64,000 nucleotides of DNA from Termitomyces sp. T153 (GCA_018296165.2 JACKQL020000005.1:248001-312000); one strand, 5' to 3'. Counted from the first letter of the stretch, positions 1 to 11,300 are shown. Notes: generated by a model from the letters alone, not told the origin. Numbers and translations: made by a program.

Positions 1-582
1 TTTGTGATTGTGGTGCTGCCGGAGTATGTCGAGGCAAATGGACTTGTGGTCCAGGGCGTAGATTCGTCCACTCCAGAGCAGGAGGCAGTGGTCCCGGGAT
101 AGCAAAAAGGGGTTGTCTACACTCGACTCATCGGGGTTGTTGCGGGGGTTGTGCTGGTTGAAGAAGGGGTCCAGGGGTGAATTCCTGATTTGCTGGAGGA
201 TTCCTTCTTTGTTTAAAATCAGCACGGCATGTAGATGTTCAGGTGGGATTACTACTCGATGGTTGAATGCATTTCGTTTGGTTTTGAATGATTTCTTCGG
301 ATACACGTCAGGTCTCCAAGTGAGGGCGTCAGGCTTTGCGCCGAGTCGCCCGGGGTGGTAGTGAATAGTAAAATCATACTCCGAAAGGGTTTCAGACCAT
401 TGAGCCTGGCGGCGGCTGAGCTGTTTCATGGTTGTGAAATATTGCAGGTTGTTGTGATTGGAGTAGACTTGGATGCAGTGCGGGGACCCCTTGAGGTAGG
501 CCCGCCACTGATGAAAGGCTTCGACGATTGCAAGGAGTTCCTTGTTGTAAATGTTGTAGTTGAGTTCCACTGGGATCATTGA
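1..582 (-). pseudogene. A1 RNase H C-terminus and integrase N-terminus (partial)
   Basis: Continues the pol frame below an in-frame stop near 583. The conceptual product has the RNase H C-terminal region (YNIYNKELLAIV), a PDALT-type RNase H terminus, and the linker to the integrase zinc-binding domain. It runs off the left edge, so the integrase catalytic core is not visible in this copy. Copy A6 has the same region at 52130-53860. Non-functional in this copy. Confidence 0.8.
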
Positions 583-2404
583 TCAGGTGTAGAAGGTGAC
601 AGGGCGGAGATCCTTGCCCCCTGAGTTTGACTGGAAGAGTATCCCGGCAATAGCGTAGTCGGAGGCATCACATTCAAGCATGATTGGTAGGGAGGGGTTG
701 AAATGGCGGAGGACCGGAGCGGAGGTGAAGGCCTTCTTCAGGAGGAGGAATACGCTCTGGCACTTGCTGTCCCAATCCCAAGGGGTGTCCTTCCATGTGA
801 GTCGGTTGAGGGGTTTGGTGATCCCGGAGTAGTTGTCAATGAAGCGGCGATAGAAGTTAGCAAACCCCAAGAATGACTGTACCTCCTTGACGTTCTGCAG
901 GGAGGGCCAGTTGAGTATCGCATCGACCTTGGCGGGGTCCATGCGCACACCGTCGGGGGTGATGATGACCCCGAGATATTTGACTTCCGCTGTGTGGAAT
1001 GAGCACTTTTCGGGTTTAGCGTGAAGGTGATACTCTCGAAGTCGTTCCAGGACACGGCGGACGTGCTCCGAATGTTCCGCCGGCAAATTCAAGTAGATCA
1101 GGATATCGTCCAAATATACGATGACAAAGATGTCGTTCATGTTGTGGAAGATGTCATTCATGGAGTACTGGAAGGTGGCGGGGGAGTTAGTCATTCCGAA
1201 GGGCATTACGAGATACTCAAAGAGGCTGTAGCAGGTGCAAAAGGTGGTCTTCCATTCATGTCCCGGGGCGATCCAGACGTTGTTGTAGCTGGAACAAAGG
1301 TTGATTTTCATGTAAATCTTGGCGCTGCAAAGGCGATCAACAAGGTCTCCAATTAGGGGGAGGGGGTACTGGTTCTTTTTGGTGACTTTGTTGAGTCCCC
1401 GATAGTCCACACAGAGTCGGAGGGATCCGTCTTTTTTCTTGGCAAACAGAACTGGGGTGCCAGCTGCGGAGATCGAGGGATGTATGAAACCTTTGCTGAG
1501 CATGTTGTCGAGGTATTCCTTCAGGGCCCAGAGCTTGATTTTGGACATGTTGTAGATCTTGCCAAATGGGGGTGAGGTACCTTCTTCGAGGTCGATCTGG
1601 TGGTCATAGGAGCGGTGCGGAGGGAGTTCCTTGGCACTTCCTTTGGAGAACACGTCAGCAAACAAGGTCAATTTTCATGTAAATCTTGGCGCTGCGAAGG
1701 CAATCAACAAGGTCTCCGATTAGGGGGAGGGGGTACCGGTTCTTTTTGGTGACTTTGTTGAGTCCCCGATAGTCCACACAGAGTCGGAGGGATCTGTCTT
1801 TTTTCTTGGCAAACAGAACTGGGGCGCCAGCCGCGGAGATTGACAGGCATATGAAGCCCTTGCCAAGCATGTCATTGAGGTATTCCTTCAGGGCCCGGAG
1901 CTTGATTTCGGACATGTTGTAGATCTTGCCAAACAGGGGTGAGGTACCTTCTTCGAGGTCGATCTGGTGGTTGTAGGAGCGGTGCAGAGGGAGTTCCTTG
2001 GCACTTCCTTTGGAGAACATGTCAGCAAACTCATGGTACTCTGGGGGAACTACTTCAGATAGGATCTGTTCCTCCATCTTGTTTTCTGGTGCGGTAGTCC
2101 CTGCGCGGAGGTATTCCTCAGGTAGGGCTGGCGTGACTTGCAACTGGAAGGCGGGGGTACCTTCTTGTAGGAGGCGCGTGAAGGGGACAGCGCCAATGAT
2201 TTTAATGTCGAGGTTTCTGGAGTCAATGGGGTTGGGTACCATAGGTGTAGCAGTTGGGTCCGGGGTGACGTCGAGATCAGGGATAGACTGGAAGCAGAGG
2301 TGGATGGCGGCTGCTAAGCTTGCTTCGGGGCTGGGGAATTGCATGGTGAGGTTCTTCCAGTTGATGTTGGGATTGACGTCTCGCAGCCACGGGAGTCCGA
2401 GCAC
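583..2404 (-). pseudogene. A1 reverse transcriptase and RNase H (pol), disrupted
   Basis: Reads right to left. It has the RT fingers/palm ([13 protein letters not shown]), LVMPFGMTNSPATFQ and an intact YLDD catalytic box (about residues 186-189 of the downstream open frame, near 1105-1116), followed by RNase H (IMLECDASDYAIAG). It would copy element RNA into cDNA. A tandem duplication repeats the region between the protease linker and the palm, so the N-terminal RT segment occurs twice (1303-1665 and 1666-2030) and splits pol into two open frames. Family: Ty3/gypsy with a standard YLDD box. Confidence 0.92.
1303..2030 (-). repeat. About 360-bp diverged tandem duplication inside A1 RT
   Basis: Two adjacent copies of the same RT segment, roughly 1303-1665 and 1666-2030. 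Both contain the words for [13 protein letters not shown] and KELP.HRSY. Several differences lie at CpG sites, so the duplication is not very recent. It duplicates the RT N-terminus and shifts the frame. Confidence 0.88.
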
Positions 2405-3193
2405 AATTGGGGTTGACGGGGGTAGTTGGTTAATGAGGAGTCAGGCCTGGAACTGCAGGTCATTATTGAGGGTGAGGGTGTTGTCATGGTACTGCGTGAT
2501 TCTTGTCGTGGCAGAGCTCCCGTTGAAGAGTTGGAGCTCGAGGGGTTTGTCAAGGTCGTTGCGTCGGAGGTCGAGTTGGTTGCTGACGAAGACACCAGAG
2601 GCGCCGCTGTCTACGAGGGCGGGAAGTATCTTGAGTGAGCCGCCAAGTCGGACGTAGATGACAAATGATCGTGCAGACCTAGAGCGAAGTTGCGGTGGGG
2701 TCCGGGGTTGGTTGATCGTGGTCTCAGAGTTCTCGGAGGGGGGTGAGACATTGAAGGGTACCAGTCCAGAGTCAGTGGGGTTGTCCCGGTTGAGGCGTAG
2801 GGTGAGACTGGGCCAATCAATGCGTGGATTGGTGGAGCGGAGCCATGAGAACCCTAAGACGACAGGGGCGGAGGAGTGTAATTTTGTGACGAGTAGTCGG
2901 AGTTCTTGCTGTTGTCCGTTGGCAAAGGTCAGGGTTGTTTCTAGGCAATGAGTGATGTCTCCCGCTGGGGTAGAGTCTCCGTCAAAGAGTTTGAGGGGGA
3001 TCAGGGCGGGGAGGCGGTGGAGGGGTTGTGGGGCAAGCACTGCCAGGGATTTGTCAACAAAGTTATTGGTGGTGCTGCTGTCAACTAGTGTAGGGACGGG
3101 TTTGTCAGTGAAGGGGAGAGTGGTGCGGAGGAGGAGGTTTGTGGAGGAGTGGGAGGGGAGGTGTGCTGGGGGGTTGTCCGGGGCGAGCATCAT
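2314..3193 (-). pseudogene. A1 tandem retropepsin-like domains (two aspartic protease units)
   Basis: Two retropepsin-like units lie in a row between the zinc knuckle and RT. Unit 1 has LVDSSTTNNFVDKSL (Asp codon near 3080-3082) and ends with VVLGFSWLRSTNPRIDW. Unit 2 has LVDSGASGVFVSNQ (Asp codon near 2609-2611) and ends with [17 protein letters not shown]. Each has the flap-like D/N-G region and the terminal hydrophobic-LG-WLR segment, so each is a whole fold. Retropepsins normally work as homodimers of one unit; this looks like a covalent tandem. In-frame TGA at 2441-2443 breaks unit 2 here. Copies A2 and A6 carry the same pair, so the arrangement is ancestral to the family. Confidence 0.82.
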
Positions 3194-3289
3194 TGCGCGG
3201 AGGAGTGTGGCTGGGGCGGAGAAGACGTCGGGATATGGTCCGTGGTCTAGTGCGTCTTCCAGACCTAAACTGCCAACTTGTTTTCCGTG

Positions 3290-4544
3290 AACTGGTAGTT
3301 ACAGTCTTCTCCGTCGATCATCCACACAGCATGTCCCATCACCTGTCATTTAGGGCAACTGCGAATAAAGTGTCCCTGCTCACCACATAGGATGCATGCG
3401 CCCTCCTTCCATCATTTCTCCTGCGTTTCCTCCGGCACGTCGATCCACAGGCTGTCCTGGATTCTGTTTGCACGTAGGGCTTCTTGATTGTCGGCGGGGT
3501 CCGGGATGTTGTCGCAATCGTTGGGGTTGGTATCCAGGGGTACTGGGGTGTCATGGAGGTCGGCGGCGTTGAGCTGGGTGGGTGGGCGCTGCCCTGGGAG
3601 TCGGTTAGTATTGGGGACTCCTTGGCCTGGAGGGAAGCGGGGTGCGGGGTTAGCAGGGTTAGCAGGGATTGAGGATCGGATGCCATTGGTTGCTCTGGCC
3701 TGCCAGTTGGTGTTACCAGAGGTGTTCCAAGAGGTCTGGGGCGCCGTGTTTTCACTGCGGTCTTCCCAGTAACGTTGGTCGACCTGGGTAACGAGCGCCT
3801 TGTACCCGTCGTAGGTGGTTTGTTTGGGCGCGAGGCGAAGGATGTCCTTGATCCGTTGGGGTAGGGCATGACGGAGGGCGAACCAGAGGGTGTTGTAATT
3901 CCAGCTGGTCTTGTAGGCCTCTCGTTCAAATCGTACAATGAAGGTTGTGAAGCGTTCATTGTCGCGCATTTGGAGGTTGAAGAGGTTTTCCTCCGCCTCC
4001 GCTACGGTGTCAAAGATGCCAAACTTACTTGAGAACTCTTGGGTGAAAGCGAGCCAATTGGAGAGTACGGGATTGTTTGGGTCGAACCAGAGTAGCGCGG
4101 TGTAGTGGTCGAAGGCAATGCCCTGTAAGTATGATGCAGCAAAGGCTACTTGTGAGCTCTCAAGCTGAAAAGTGATGGGCTTAGCTTGAAACATAGTTAA
4201 ACACTGGGTCAGGAAGATTTGCCACTTCCAAGGGTCGCAGCCAGTGAAGGGTTCGGGCTTCTGGATGTCGAGCTTACCCTCCCGGGCCAGTGTGTCGTGG
4301 GTATTGTCCTGTGAATTTTGAGTTTGAGGTGGGGGTCCGGTGTTGTAGTAGTAGTAGTAGTAGTAGTGATTTCCGTTTCCACGCTGGGGGGGAAAGTTGT
4401 CCATCACCGGGCCCCATCCTCCCAGGGGTCCGCCATTGGGTGGTCCTCCACCGGGGTTTTGACCCACACTACCCGGGGCGGGTCCTGGGGCCCATCGAGG
4501 GGGAGGGGGTCCTCCAGGGTTCGGAGGTCTGAAATAGTTGGCGT
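3290..4544 (-). pseudogene. A1 gag, central and C-terminal part with zinc knuckle
   Basis: The capsid-like retrotransposon gag region (WKWQIFLTQCLTMFQ, then HYTALLWFDPNNPVLSNWL) is preceded by a Pro/Gly-rich linker and a seven-tyrosine run encoded by a trinucleotide repeat near 4344-4367. It is followed by a CCHC zinc knuckle (CILCGEQGHFIRSCPK). In-frame TGA stops precede and follow the knuckle. Gag forms the particle that packages element RNA. The frame joins to the N-terminal part at 15860-17000 once B1 and one copy of its 4-bp target duplication are removed. Confidence 0.9.
4541..4544. repeat. Target-site duplication of B1, left copy (GCGT)
   Basis: GCGT directly precedes the TGATGAG start of the B1 5' LTR and is repeated directly after the CACATCA end of the 3' LTR. 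A fifth base (T) also matches if the LTR is taken to start one base later. Excising the element plus one copy restores the A1 gag frame. Confidence 0.85.
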
Positions 4545-5674
4545 TGATGAGCCCCAGTTATCGCTGAGCACCATTTTTGACATTTCGGACTTAGCGGCAG
4601 CTGACTACTTTGAACCCGACGCAAGTCACAACACTCAGCGCACGGGACTTAGCACGAGGATGGGACCGAATCACGAGACTCTAGCAATCACGAGACTTAT
4701 CAATCACGAGGAATATCACGTGAAGTCTGGAACTTAGGTCTAGATCCTCAAGGCCTAGACTCCCCCTAGCGACGATTACTAGCGACACTAGCGATCTTGG
4801 CGACCAAACAAGGCTCTACCATATATGGACAAATTATCAGACGCGTACCTTTTTCCCTATCATTTAGTTACCGAGCTTACACATATACTGGGACGGCGTC
4901 TGCGCTTCAGGAGTTGACAGCGGACTCGTTCTTTTTTTTTTGGTTTTATTAGCAATTAGTCGTCGCTAAGACCTCATCTACGACCCTTTTACTTAGTTAC
5001 AAGACTGACGTCTGGCACGCACCGTAAACAGTGACAGACGCCGTCGCTAGTGGCACTTAATTGCTTACCCTCCCTTACTGTACTCTGGGAACATATAAAT
5101 ACTGCTTGTACATAGAACTCATGGAAGGCAATTACCATCGACTTCCACCATCGGATCGTACCTCTCTATAAGCCTACCAGCTTAAGATTTCGTCTACCCC
5201 TTTGTCTCTCTCTCATCTCGTCTTCGACTTAGGCTTAGCGACAAGCCTCTTCGACTTCGACATCGACTTCGTGTGGTACCAATTACGGGTGCCCGTTAGC
5301 GTTATTTCGACTTAGCGACGTTAGCGACTACGGCTAACGACTAGTTTACGTTCGTCCTTTGATTTCAGTCTTTCCCTTTGTCATTTCCTCTCTTTCGCTC
5401 TATCCCTTTCACCACCGTTAAGGGATCGCTTAGTCTTAGCAACGTTATCCGTCTTCACTCATCTTCCCCTTATTATCACTAGCGACCGCAGCTAGCGATA
5501 GCGACCAACTTCTACTTCACCTCGAATACACCATTTCAACTCTCGTTCTCTGGGACGGTTACTGACTCGCCCTCATTATTAACTTCCTACTGCCAGCTAC
5601 CCTATCTAGTGACTAGTGTTTGGTCCTCTCTTTTTGGTTTCCTGCACGGCACTAGGCGGCATAGGAGCACATCA
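4545..5674 (+). repeat. B1 5' LTR
   Basis: Runs from TGATGAGCCCC to GGAGCACATCA, with 5-bp terminal inverted repeats TGATG/CATCA. It matches 14727-15855 almost base for base. A TATAAAT box lies at 5094-5100. The hexamer TAGCGA or its complement TCGCTA occurs about 11 times by hand count. Confidence 0.96.
5094..5100 (+). promoter_or_regulatory. TATA box of B1 5' LTR
   Basis: TATAAAT in the LTR, about 580 bp before the LTR end, followed by a long leader. It is the likely core promoter for genomic RNA, with transcription expected to start near 5120-5130. The same box is kept in the decayed B2 LTR. Confidence 0.65.
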
Positions 5675-8389
5675 TTTTGGAGCCCACCGCGAGGGGATTT
5701 GAGGTTAACCATTCCGCCAGAAACAAGAGCTCAAGCGAAACGTCGCTTGGAAAACCCTATTAAACCACCCCAGTCTACTCGTTCGACCCCTCAGCACTTG
5801 TCGCCCACAGTTTATCCTCGACCTCTGGCCGACGAACTTGAAATCGCTAGACACCTTCGCGACGTTAGCGAAATCCTTGCCGACTTTCCAGGCGCCTTTA
5901 TCGAAAGTTTCCTCGACGCACCTCTTTCACCTTTAACTCCTACCGACTCTCTATTCTTCCCAGAAGCTCGGTCTATCCCATCATCGACAGTTAACCCCCT
6001 CCCTTCGCTAAATCCGACAATCGCTACTATGAGCAACGACCCCGTCGCTCGGCGTGCTAGAATGCCGCCTCGCAACGACACAACTGCTCCTAAATGGGAT
6101 GAGAGTCGCCCTAGGGAACTCCCTCAATACTTCAAAGAATTGGAATATCTCTTCGCTGACTGCGGCATCGCTGACGACACGCAGAAGAAGGAATATGCGG
6201 CTCGATATGTCTCATATGACACGGCAGAAACCTGGCTTGGCTTACCCGAATTTGGCGACAACGTCACTATCGGCAACAACGATCCTCGGCCATACACTTA
6301 TCACGAATGGAAGGCGGCAGTGCTTAGGCTGTACCCTGGCGCTGACGCTAGCGCGCGTTATAACCTTGGCGATTTGGAAAGACTCGTAAACCAGACCTTT
6401 AACAGTGGCTTAGCGACTTTAGGAAGGTTCTCTGATTACTACCGGGACTTCCAACGTATCGCCAGATGGTTACTCGCTAATGGCAAGCTCTACCGCAATG
6501 AGGAACGTCGCCTGTTCCAGCAAGGTATCCCCACGTCGCTATGGTCTAAAATCGTTCGCCGTCTCGAAATCACTCTCCCCGACCACCATCCTGAGGACCC
6601 TTATGATGTTGACCAAGTCTTCGAAGGCGCTAAATGGGTTTTAAAAGGAACGGACACCTCTACGACCAAAACCAACAATGGCACCAGCGGTATTCATTCG
6701 TCATCGCCAATCGCTAACCCACCAGTTGTCCCTTCACCTGTACCTAAACAAGAAACCTTGGAATTAGCGACCACTACAGCGATCGTCAGCGCCTTGGAAC
6801 GTCTGGAAGCTCTTTTGACTAACGGTAACGCCCAACCTCGCCAGCAATTCTCTAACAGCACATGCCATTTCTGTGGCGAAACTGGTCACACCATGGTCCG
6901 AGGTACCTGTATAAAGCTGGAGCAAATGATCCTACAGGGTAAGATCCGTCGAAACGCTGAAGGCAAAATCATCCTACCGTCTGGCGCTATGATTCCCAAC
7001 TATTTTGGCAAGCGACTATACATGGAACGCATCGAGGAATGGCATAGGCTTAACCCAGGACAAATCGTTACAGGCAGACTCTCTCCCAACGCTAATCCGG
7101 ATCCCGAGCAAGCGGCTATGCAGCAGGCGCTAATACACGAGGTAATGCAGCAGGATGTCGCTATGGGCCGATCGCTAAGCAAAGAAGAACGGATCCAGGC
7201 CTTGGAGCGCGAACTCTTTGCACTCAGGCGAAATGGCGAAAAGTTCGACGGCGTACAAGTTCCTCGTGCGGCTTACCGACCAGCGAATGAAGCCCCAAAA
7301 GTAACACCCTCGACTAGCGACACTCCGGTGACTTCACCCCCTTCCAATTCAACTCCAGCTCCTGCCGCTAAGCCTGCCGACAAAGGCAAAGCACCCGAAC
7401 AAACCGTCGCTAAGGAACAACCGCCCGTCACTAAGGAACCCGTCGTTCAGCCTCCCGTCCATCCGTTTTCTGGCATCCCCAGTCGCTACGCCCCGCCCGC
7501 TAACAGGAATTTCGCTGCTCCCGACAAAGCCAACGACAGCGCCTATCGAACTATGCCACCCATCTACAGCATTGAGCAGTCTAAAGCGGTTTTTGATCGA
7601 GTATTAAGCACTCCGGTGACTGTAACAGTGGGCGAACTATGCTCGGTATCTCAGGACGTCAGAAATCAGCTCAGAACCGCAGTCACGCCCAAACGTTTGG
7701 TAGGCGCTAGCACCGTACAGGACTCTAGCGACATCTTTGAAGATATTTTGCCGACCTTCGCTATTGGAGAACCACAATTTTCGCTAGACACTGACACCGC
7801 TAACGGACTTGCCGCTGACAAAGCCCCTTTCGCTTCCATTGACCCTGTCGAGGCCTATATCGATTCGCTACCCCCTGGAGAAGAACCTGTAGTACTCACT
7901 GTCGCTAAGGAATCTCAGTCACTTCGTACCGTCATGATGCTAATTGACAACAAAGAAGAAGTAGAATGCATCCACGACAGCGGTTCCCAAATAATCTCCA
8001 TGTCGGCCGAAATCGCTAGCGATATTGGTTTATCATACGACCCCAACATCGTGCTAAACATGCAGAGCGCCAACGGTACCATGGATCGATCGCTAGGACT
8101 TGCTCGCAACGTACCATGCACCCTTGGCGACATCACGGTCTATCTTCAAATCCACGTTTTACGGTCTCCCGCCTACGACATTCTACTCGGCCGTCCTTTC
8201 GACGTACTAACTCGAAGCACAGTCAACACAATTAGCGACGTCGAAACAACTATAACTATTTCGGACCCCAACACTGGCCAACGAAGAACTATCCCTACCT
8301 TTCCGCGCGGCAAGACCAAAAGAAACAACCGCCAAAATGTTCGCTTCGAGACCGAGGCACCCCGTTGCTTTCATCGCCGAAAGCAGTAA
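5609..8389 (+). CDS. B1 gag-protease polyprotein
   Basis: Long gag ORF with a retropepsin-like domain at its C-terminus. The capsid region spans about 6050-6650 (ELPQYFKELEYLFADCG, then RFSDYYRDFQRIARWLL). A zinc knuckle lies at about 6862-6909 with spacing C-X2-C-X4-H-X6-C, wider than the usual X4. The protease active site is HDSGSQ near 7971, with the terminal motif DILLGRPF near 8176. The frame is open from 5483, inside the LTR, and contains no ATG until 6029. Protein conservation with B2 extends upstream of 6029 to about 5700, so translation may begin at a non-AUG codon or from a spliced leader; 6029 is the first ATG. It overlaps pol by 53 bp. Confidence 0.9.
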   Translation: MTSVWSSLFGFLHGTRRHRSTSFWSPPRGDLRLTIPPETRAQAKRRLENPIKPPQSTRSTPQHLSPTVYPRPLADELEIARHLRDVSEILADFPGAFIESFLDAPLSPLTPTDSLFFPEARSIPSSTVNPLPSLNPTIATMSNDPVARRARMPPRNDTTAPKWDESRPRELPQYFKELEYLFADCGIADDTQKKEYAARYVSYDTAETWLGLPEFGDNVTIGNNDPRPYTYHEWKAAVLRLYPGADASARYNLGDLERLVNQTFNSGLATLGRFSDYYRDFQRIARWLLANGKLYRNEERRLFQQGIPTSLWSKIVRRLEITLPDHHPEDPYDVDQVFEGAKWVLKGTDTSTTKTNNGTSGIHSSSPIANPPVVPSPVPKQETLELATTTAIVSALERLEALLTNGNAQPRQQFSNSTCHFCGETGHTMVRGTCIKLEQMILQGKIRRNAEGKIILPSGAMIPNYFGKRLYMERIEEWHRLNPGQIVTGRLSPNANPDPEQAAMQQALIHEVMQQDVAMGRSLSKEERIQALERELFALRRNGEKFDGVQVPRAAYRPANEAPKVTPSTSDTPVTSPPSNSTPAPAAKPADKGKAPEQTVAKEQPPVTKEPVVQPPVHPFSGIPSRYAPPANRNFAAPDKANDSAYRTMPPIYSIEQSKAVFDRVLSTPVTVTVGELCSVSQDVRNQLRTAVTPKRLVGASTVQDSSDIFEDILPTFAIGEPQFSLDTDTANGLAADKAPFASIDPVEAYIDSLPPGEEPVVLTVAKESQSLRTVMMLIDNKEEVECIHDSGSQIISMSAEIASDIGLSYDPNIVLNMQSANGTMDRSLGLARNVPCTLGDITVYLQIHVLRSPAYDILLGRPFDVLTRSTVNTISDVETTITISDPNTGQRRTIPTFPRGKTKRNNRQNVRFETEAPRCFHRRKQ
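5678..5694 (+). other. Primer binding site candidate of B1
   Basis: TGGAGCCCACCGCGAGG starts 3 bases after the 5' LTR. It begins with TGG, as expected for pairing to a tRNA 3' CCA end, so family B is probably tRNA-primed, unlike family A. The tRNA was not identified. Confidence 0.6.
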
Positions 8390-11300
8390 AGAAGAAGATA
8401 GCGACCTAGCGGTCGTTATCAGCTACGATCATTCAACTGGTCTAGCGACTTGTATAGCCTCTTGTGATTTGGACAAAGACGTTTTACCTACTAATTCCGA
8501 CACACAGACTAATCCTGCGCTAGCATACCTATACGCTACGGCTAGCAACATTTCTGATTCGTCCCTTCCACCTCGTTCTTATCTTGTTTCTACTGATACA
8601 TCTAATCCCTTGATTCTTGGACAGACTTTACCTTTTGACCCATGCGTTACAGACATTACCCCCACTTATGTTAACATCCCCTTCCCCGCTCAGTATATCG
8701 CTAACGAACCCCCTAAGCGAAAAGGAGTCCAGGTAAAGAAGAAGTACAAACCCGTCGCTATGAAAACCAAACCTGTCGCCAGCCACGTTAGCGAAGACTT
8801 TCGAATCGAGCGACAGATTATTGGCGATCCACTAGCGACAATACCCCCACTTAATCCAAATCCACCGCCTTTCGTTCCGACAAAGCGATTCACCAGCGAG
8901 CGACAAGCGAAACTAGTTGACGACCACGACACAGGGTTCCTCACTAGCGACGAAATCAACGTACTAGTCGACATGGTCGCCAAACAAGACAAAGCCTTCA
9001 CTTGGGAAGATTCCGAACGAGGAAGTTTGCGCCCCGACTTCTTTCCACCTGTTCGCATACCGACGATTCCGCACGTACCATGGGTCCAGCACAATCGCCC
9101 CATACCGCCAGGTCTAGAAAAGGAAGTATGTGAAATTATTCGCAACAAGATTAGCGCTGGCGTCTATGAACCTTCGAACTCCGCTTACCGCTCCCGATGG
9201 TTTTGCGTACTCAAGAAGAATGGTAAGCTCAGGATTGTACACAGTCTCGAGCCGCTAAACCGTGTCACCATCCGTCATTCTGGAGTACCACCTTTTCCAG
9301 ATCACGTTGCCGAATCCTTCGCTGGACGCATCTGTGGCGCCACCCTCGATCTCTACGTTGGCTACGACGAGCGACTTATTGACTCGGCATCACGCGACTT
9401 AACGACGTTCCAGACTCCATTTGGCGCTCTTCGCCTAGTGACCCTGCCGATGGGATGGACCAACTCTGTGCCTATATTCCACGACGACATTACCTTTATC
9501 TTGCAGCCAGAGATCCCCCATAACGTGCTCAGTTTTATCGATGACGTTGGCGCTAAGGGACCCAAGGACTGGAAAATCGTTAACGGTAAACCCGCTAAGC
9601 ATCCCGCTAACCCGAATATTCGCCTAGCGCTCTGGGAGTTCTTTGAACTTCTCAACAGGATTCTTCAGCGAATGAAGTATTGCGGTGGCACCTTCTCAGG
9701 TCATAAATTGGTTCTCTGCGCCCCGACGTTCAAGATTCTAGGACACGTTTGCACCCCTAGCGGTCGAGTCCCTGACGAAAGTCGCCTAGCGCTAATCGAG
9801 CGATGGGGTCCTTGCAAGTCGCTATCGGAAGTTCGAGCCTTCCTAGGTACTGTCGGGGTACTAAGGATTTTCGTCAAGAACTTTGCACATCGAGCCCATA
9901 ATTTAACGAAGCTCACACGCGTTGGCGTTCCTTTCGAGTTTGGCCCCGATCAAATAAATGCTCAACGCGATCTCGTAAAAGCCCTACAAGACGCTAAGCC
10001 CCTTGTTCCTATCGATTATGAATCGCCTGACCCAGTCATATTAGCGGTCGATACGTCATACATAGCGGTCGGATTTTACCTTTGTCAGTGCACTGGCGAC
10101 AATCGCAAAGAACGCCGCTACAACCGCTTTGGGTCTATTACGCTAAACGACAGGGAAGCCCGATTCAGCCAGCCCAAGTTGGAACTTTATGGCCTCTATC
10201 GAGCTTTACAAGCGTTACGAATGTACCTCATCGGCGTCAGGAACCTTATCATTGAAGTCGACGCTCGCTACATTAAGGGTATGCTTCAGAACCCTGACAT
10301 CCAACCTTCCGCTAGCATGAACCGCTGGATTATGGCGATTTGGATGTTTCACTTTAAGCTGGTTCACGTCAAAGGAACGTTCCACGGCCCTGACGGTCTC
10401 TCGCGACGCCCGCCACAGCCTGGCGACCCTCCGAGCGACGATAGCGATAACTCGGTTTACGAAGACTGGATCGACCGCTTACATGGGTTCGTACACCAAG
10501 TTCAGCTACCCCTACCGCTACTTCGCCAGGTCTCGACGGCCTCGCATCGCTTACCCCCTTTGGCCGAGTACGAACGTTCGCATACCTTAGCGACCTTTGC
10601 CAGCGACACCGACACCCCCCCACGACTAGCGACAAGCGACGATATAACACCCCTCCGAGACGATGGCACCACCACTTATAGCGACGTACCCCGTAGTGCA
10701 AAAGCTATCGCCAGCGACGCTCGAGTACTCCTAGTAGAGAAATGGCTTCACGACCTCGTCAGACCTGATGGCGTTAGCGACAAGGACTACGCCACCTTCG
10801 TTCGCTACGCATCCATGTTTTTCGTCACGGGAGGCAAACTTTGGCGCAGAAGTCGAGATGGCGCTCACAAGTTGTTCGTTCCTATCGCCAGTCGCTTACG
10901 AGTCCTGAAAGCGATGCATGACGACTTGGGACACAGAGGTCTTTTCGCTACCCGCTCGGCACTTCTGGAACGGTTTTGGTGGCCTCAAGTTAGCGCCGAT
11001 ATCATGTGGTACCTTCGGACTTGTCATCTCTGCCAGATTCACCAAACGACCAAGGTGCTTATTCCGCCAACCGTCGCAACGCCCGCGCCATTGTTCAGTA
11101 AGATATACGTCGACACCATGTTCATGCCGCCCTCCAACAAGTTCAAGTACATCATCCAGGGACGTTGTTCGCTAACCCATTACCCCGAGTTCCGCATGCT
11201 CGCCAGAGAAAACACCGAAGCCATCGCTAAATGGCTATACGAGGACGTCATTTGTCGTTGGGGAGCGCTTAGCGAAATCGTTACCGACAACGGACCCCCA

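Larger units (their letters stand above)
1..4544 (-). mobile_element. Family A Ty3/gypsy copy A1, downstream part (gag middle to integrase N-terminus)
   Basis: Minus-strand Ty3/gypsy element that enters from the left edge of the window. Reading from 4544 down to 1 the order is gag, zinc knuckle, two protease-like domains, reverse transcriptase, RNase H and the start of integrase. Its upstream part (gag N-terminus, primer site, 5' LTR) lies at 15856-18024, because element B1 inserted into its gag. Joining 4544 to 15860 restores one uninterrupted gag frame across the junction. The copy is disabled by several in-frame stops and by a tandem duplication inside RT, but it keeps many CpGs, unlike older copies in the window. 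Confidence 0.93.
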
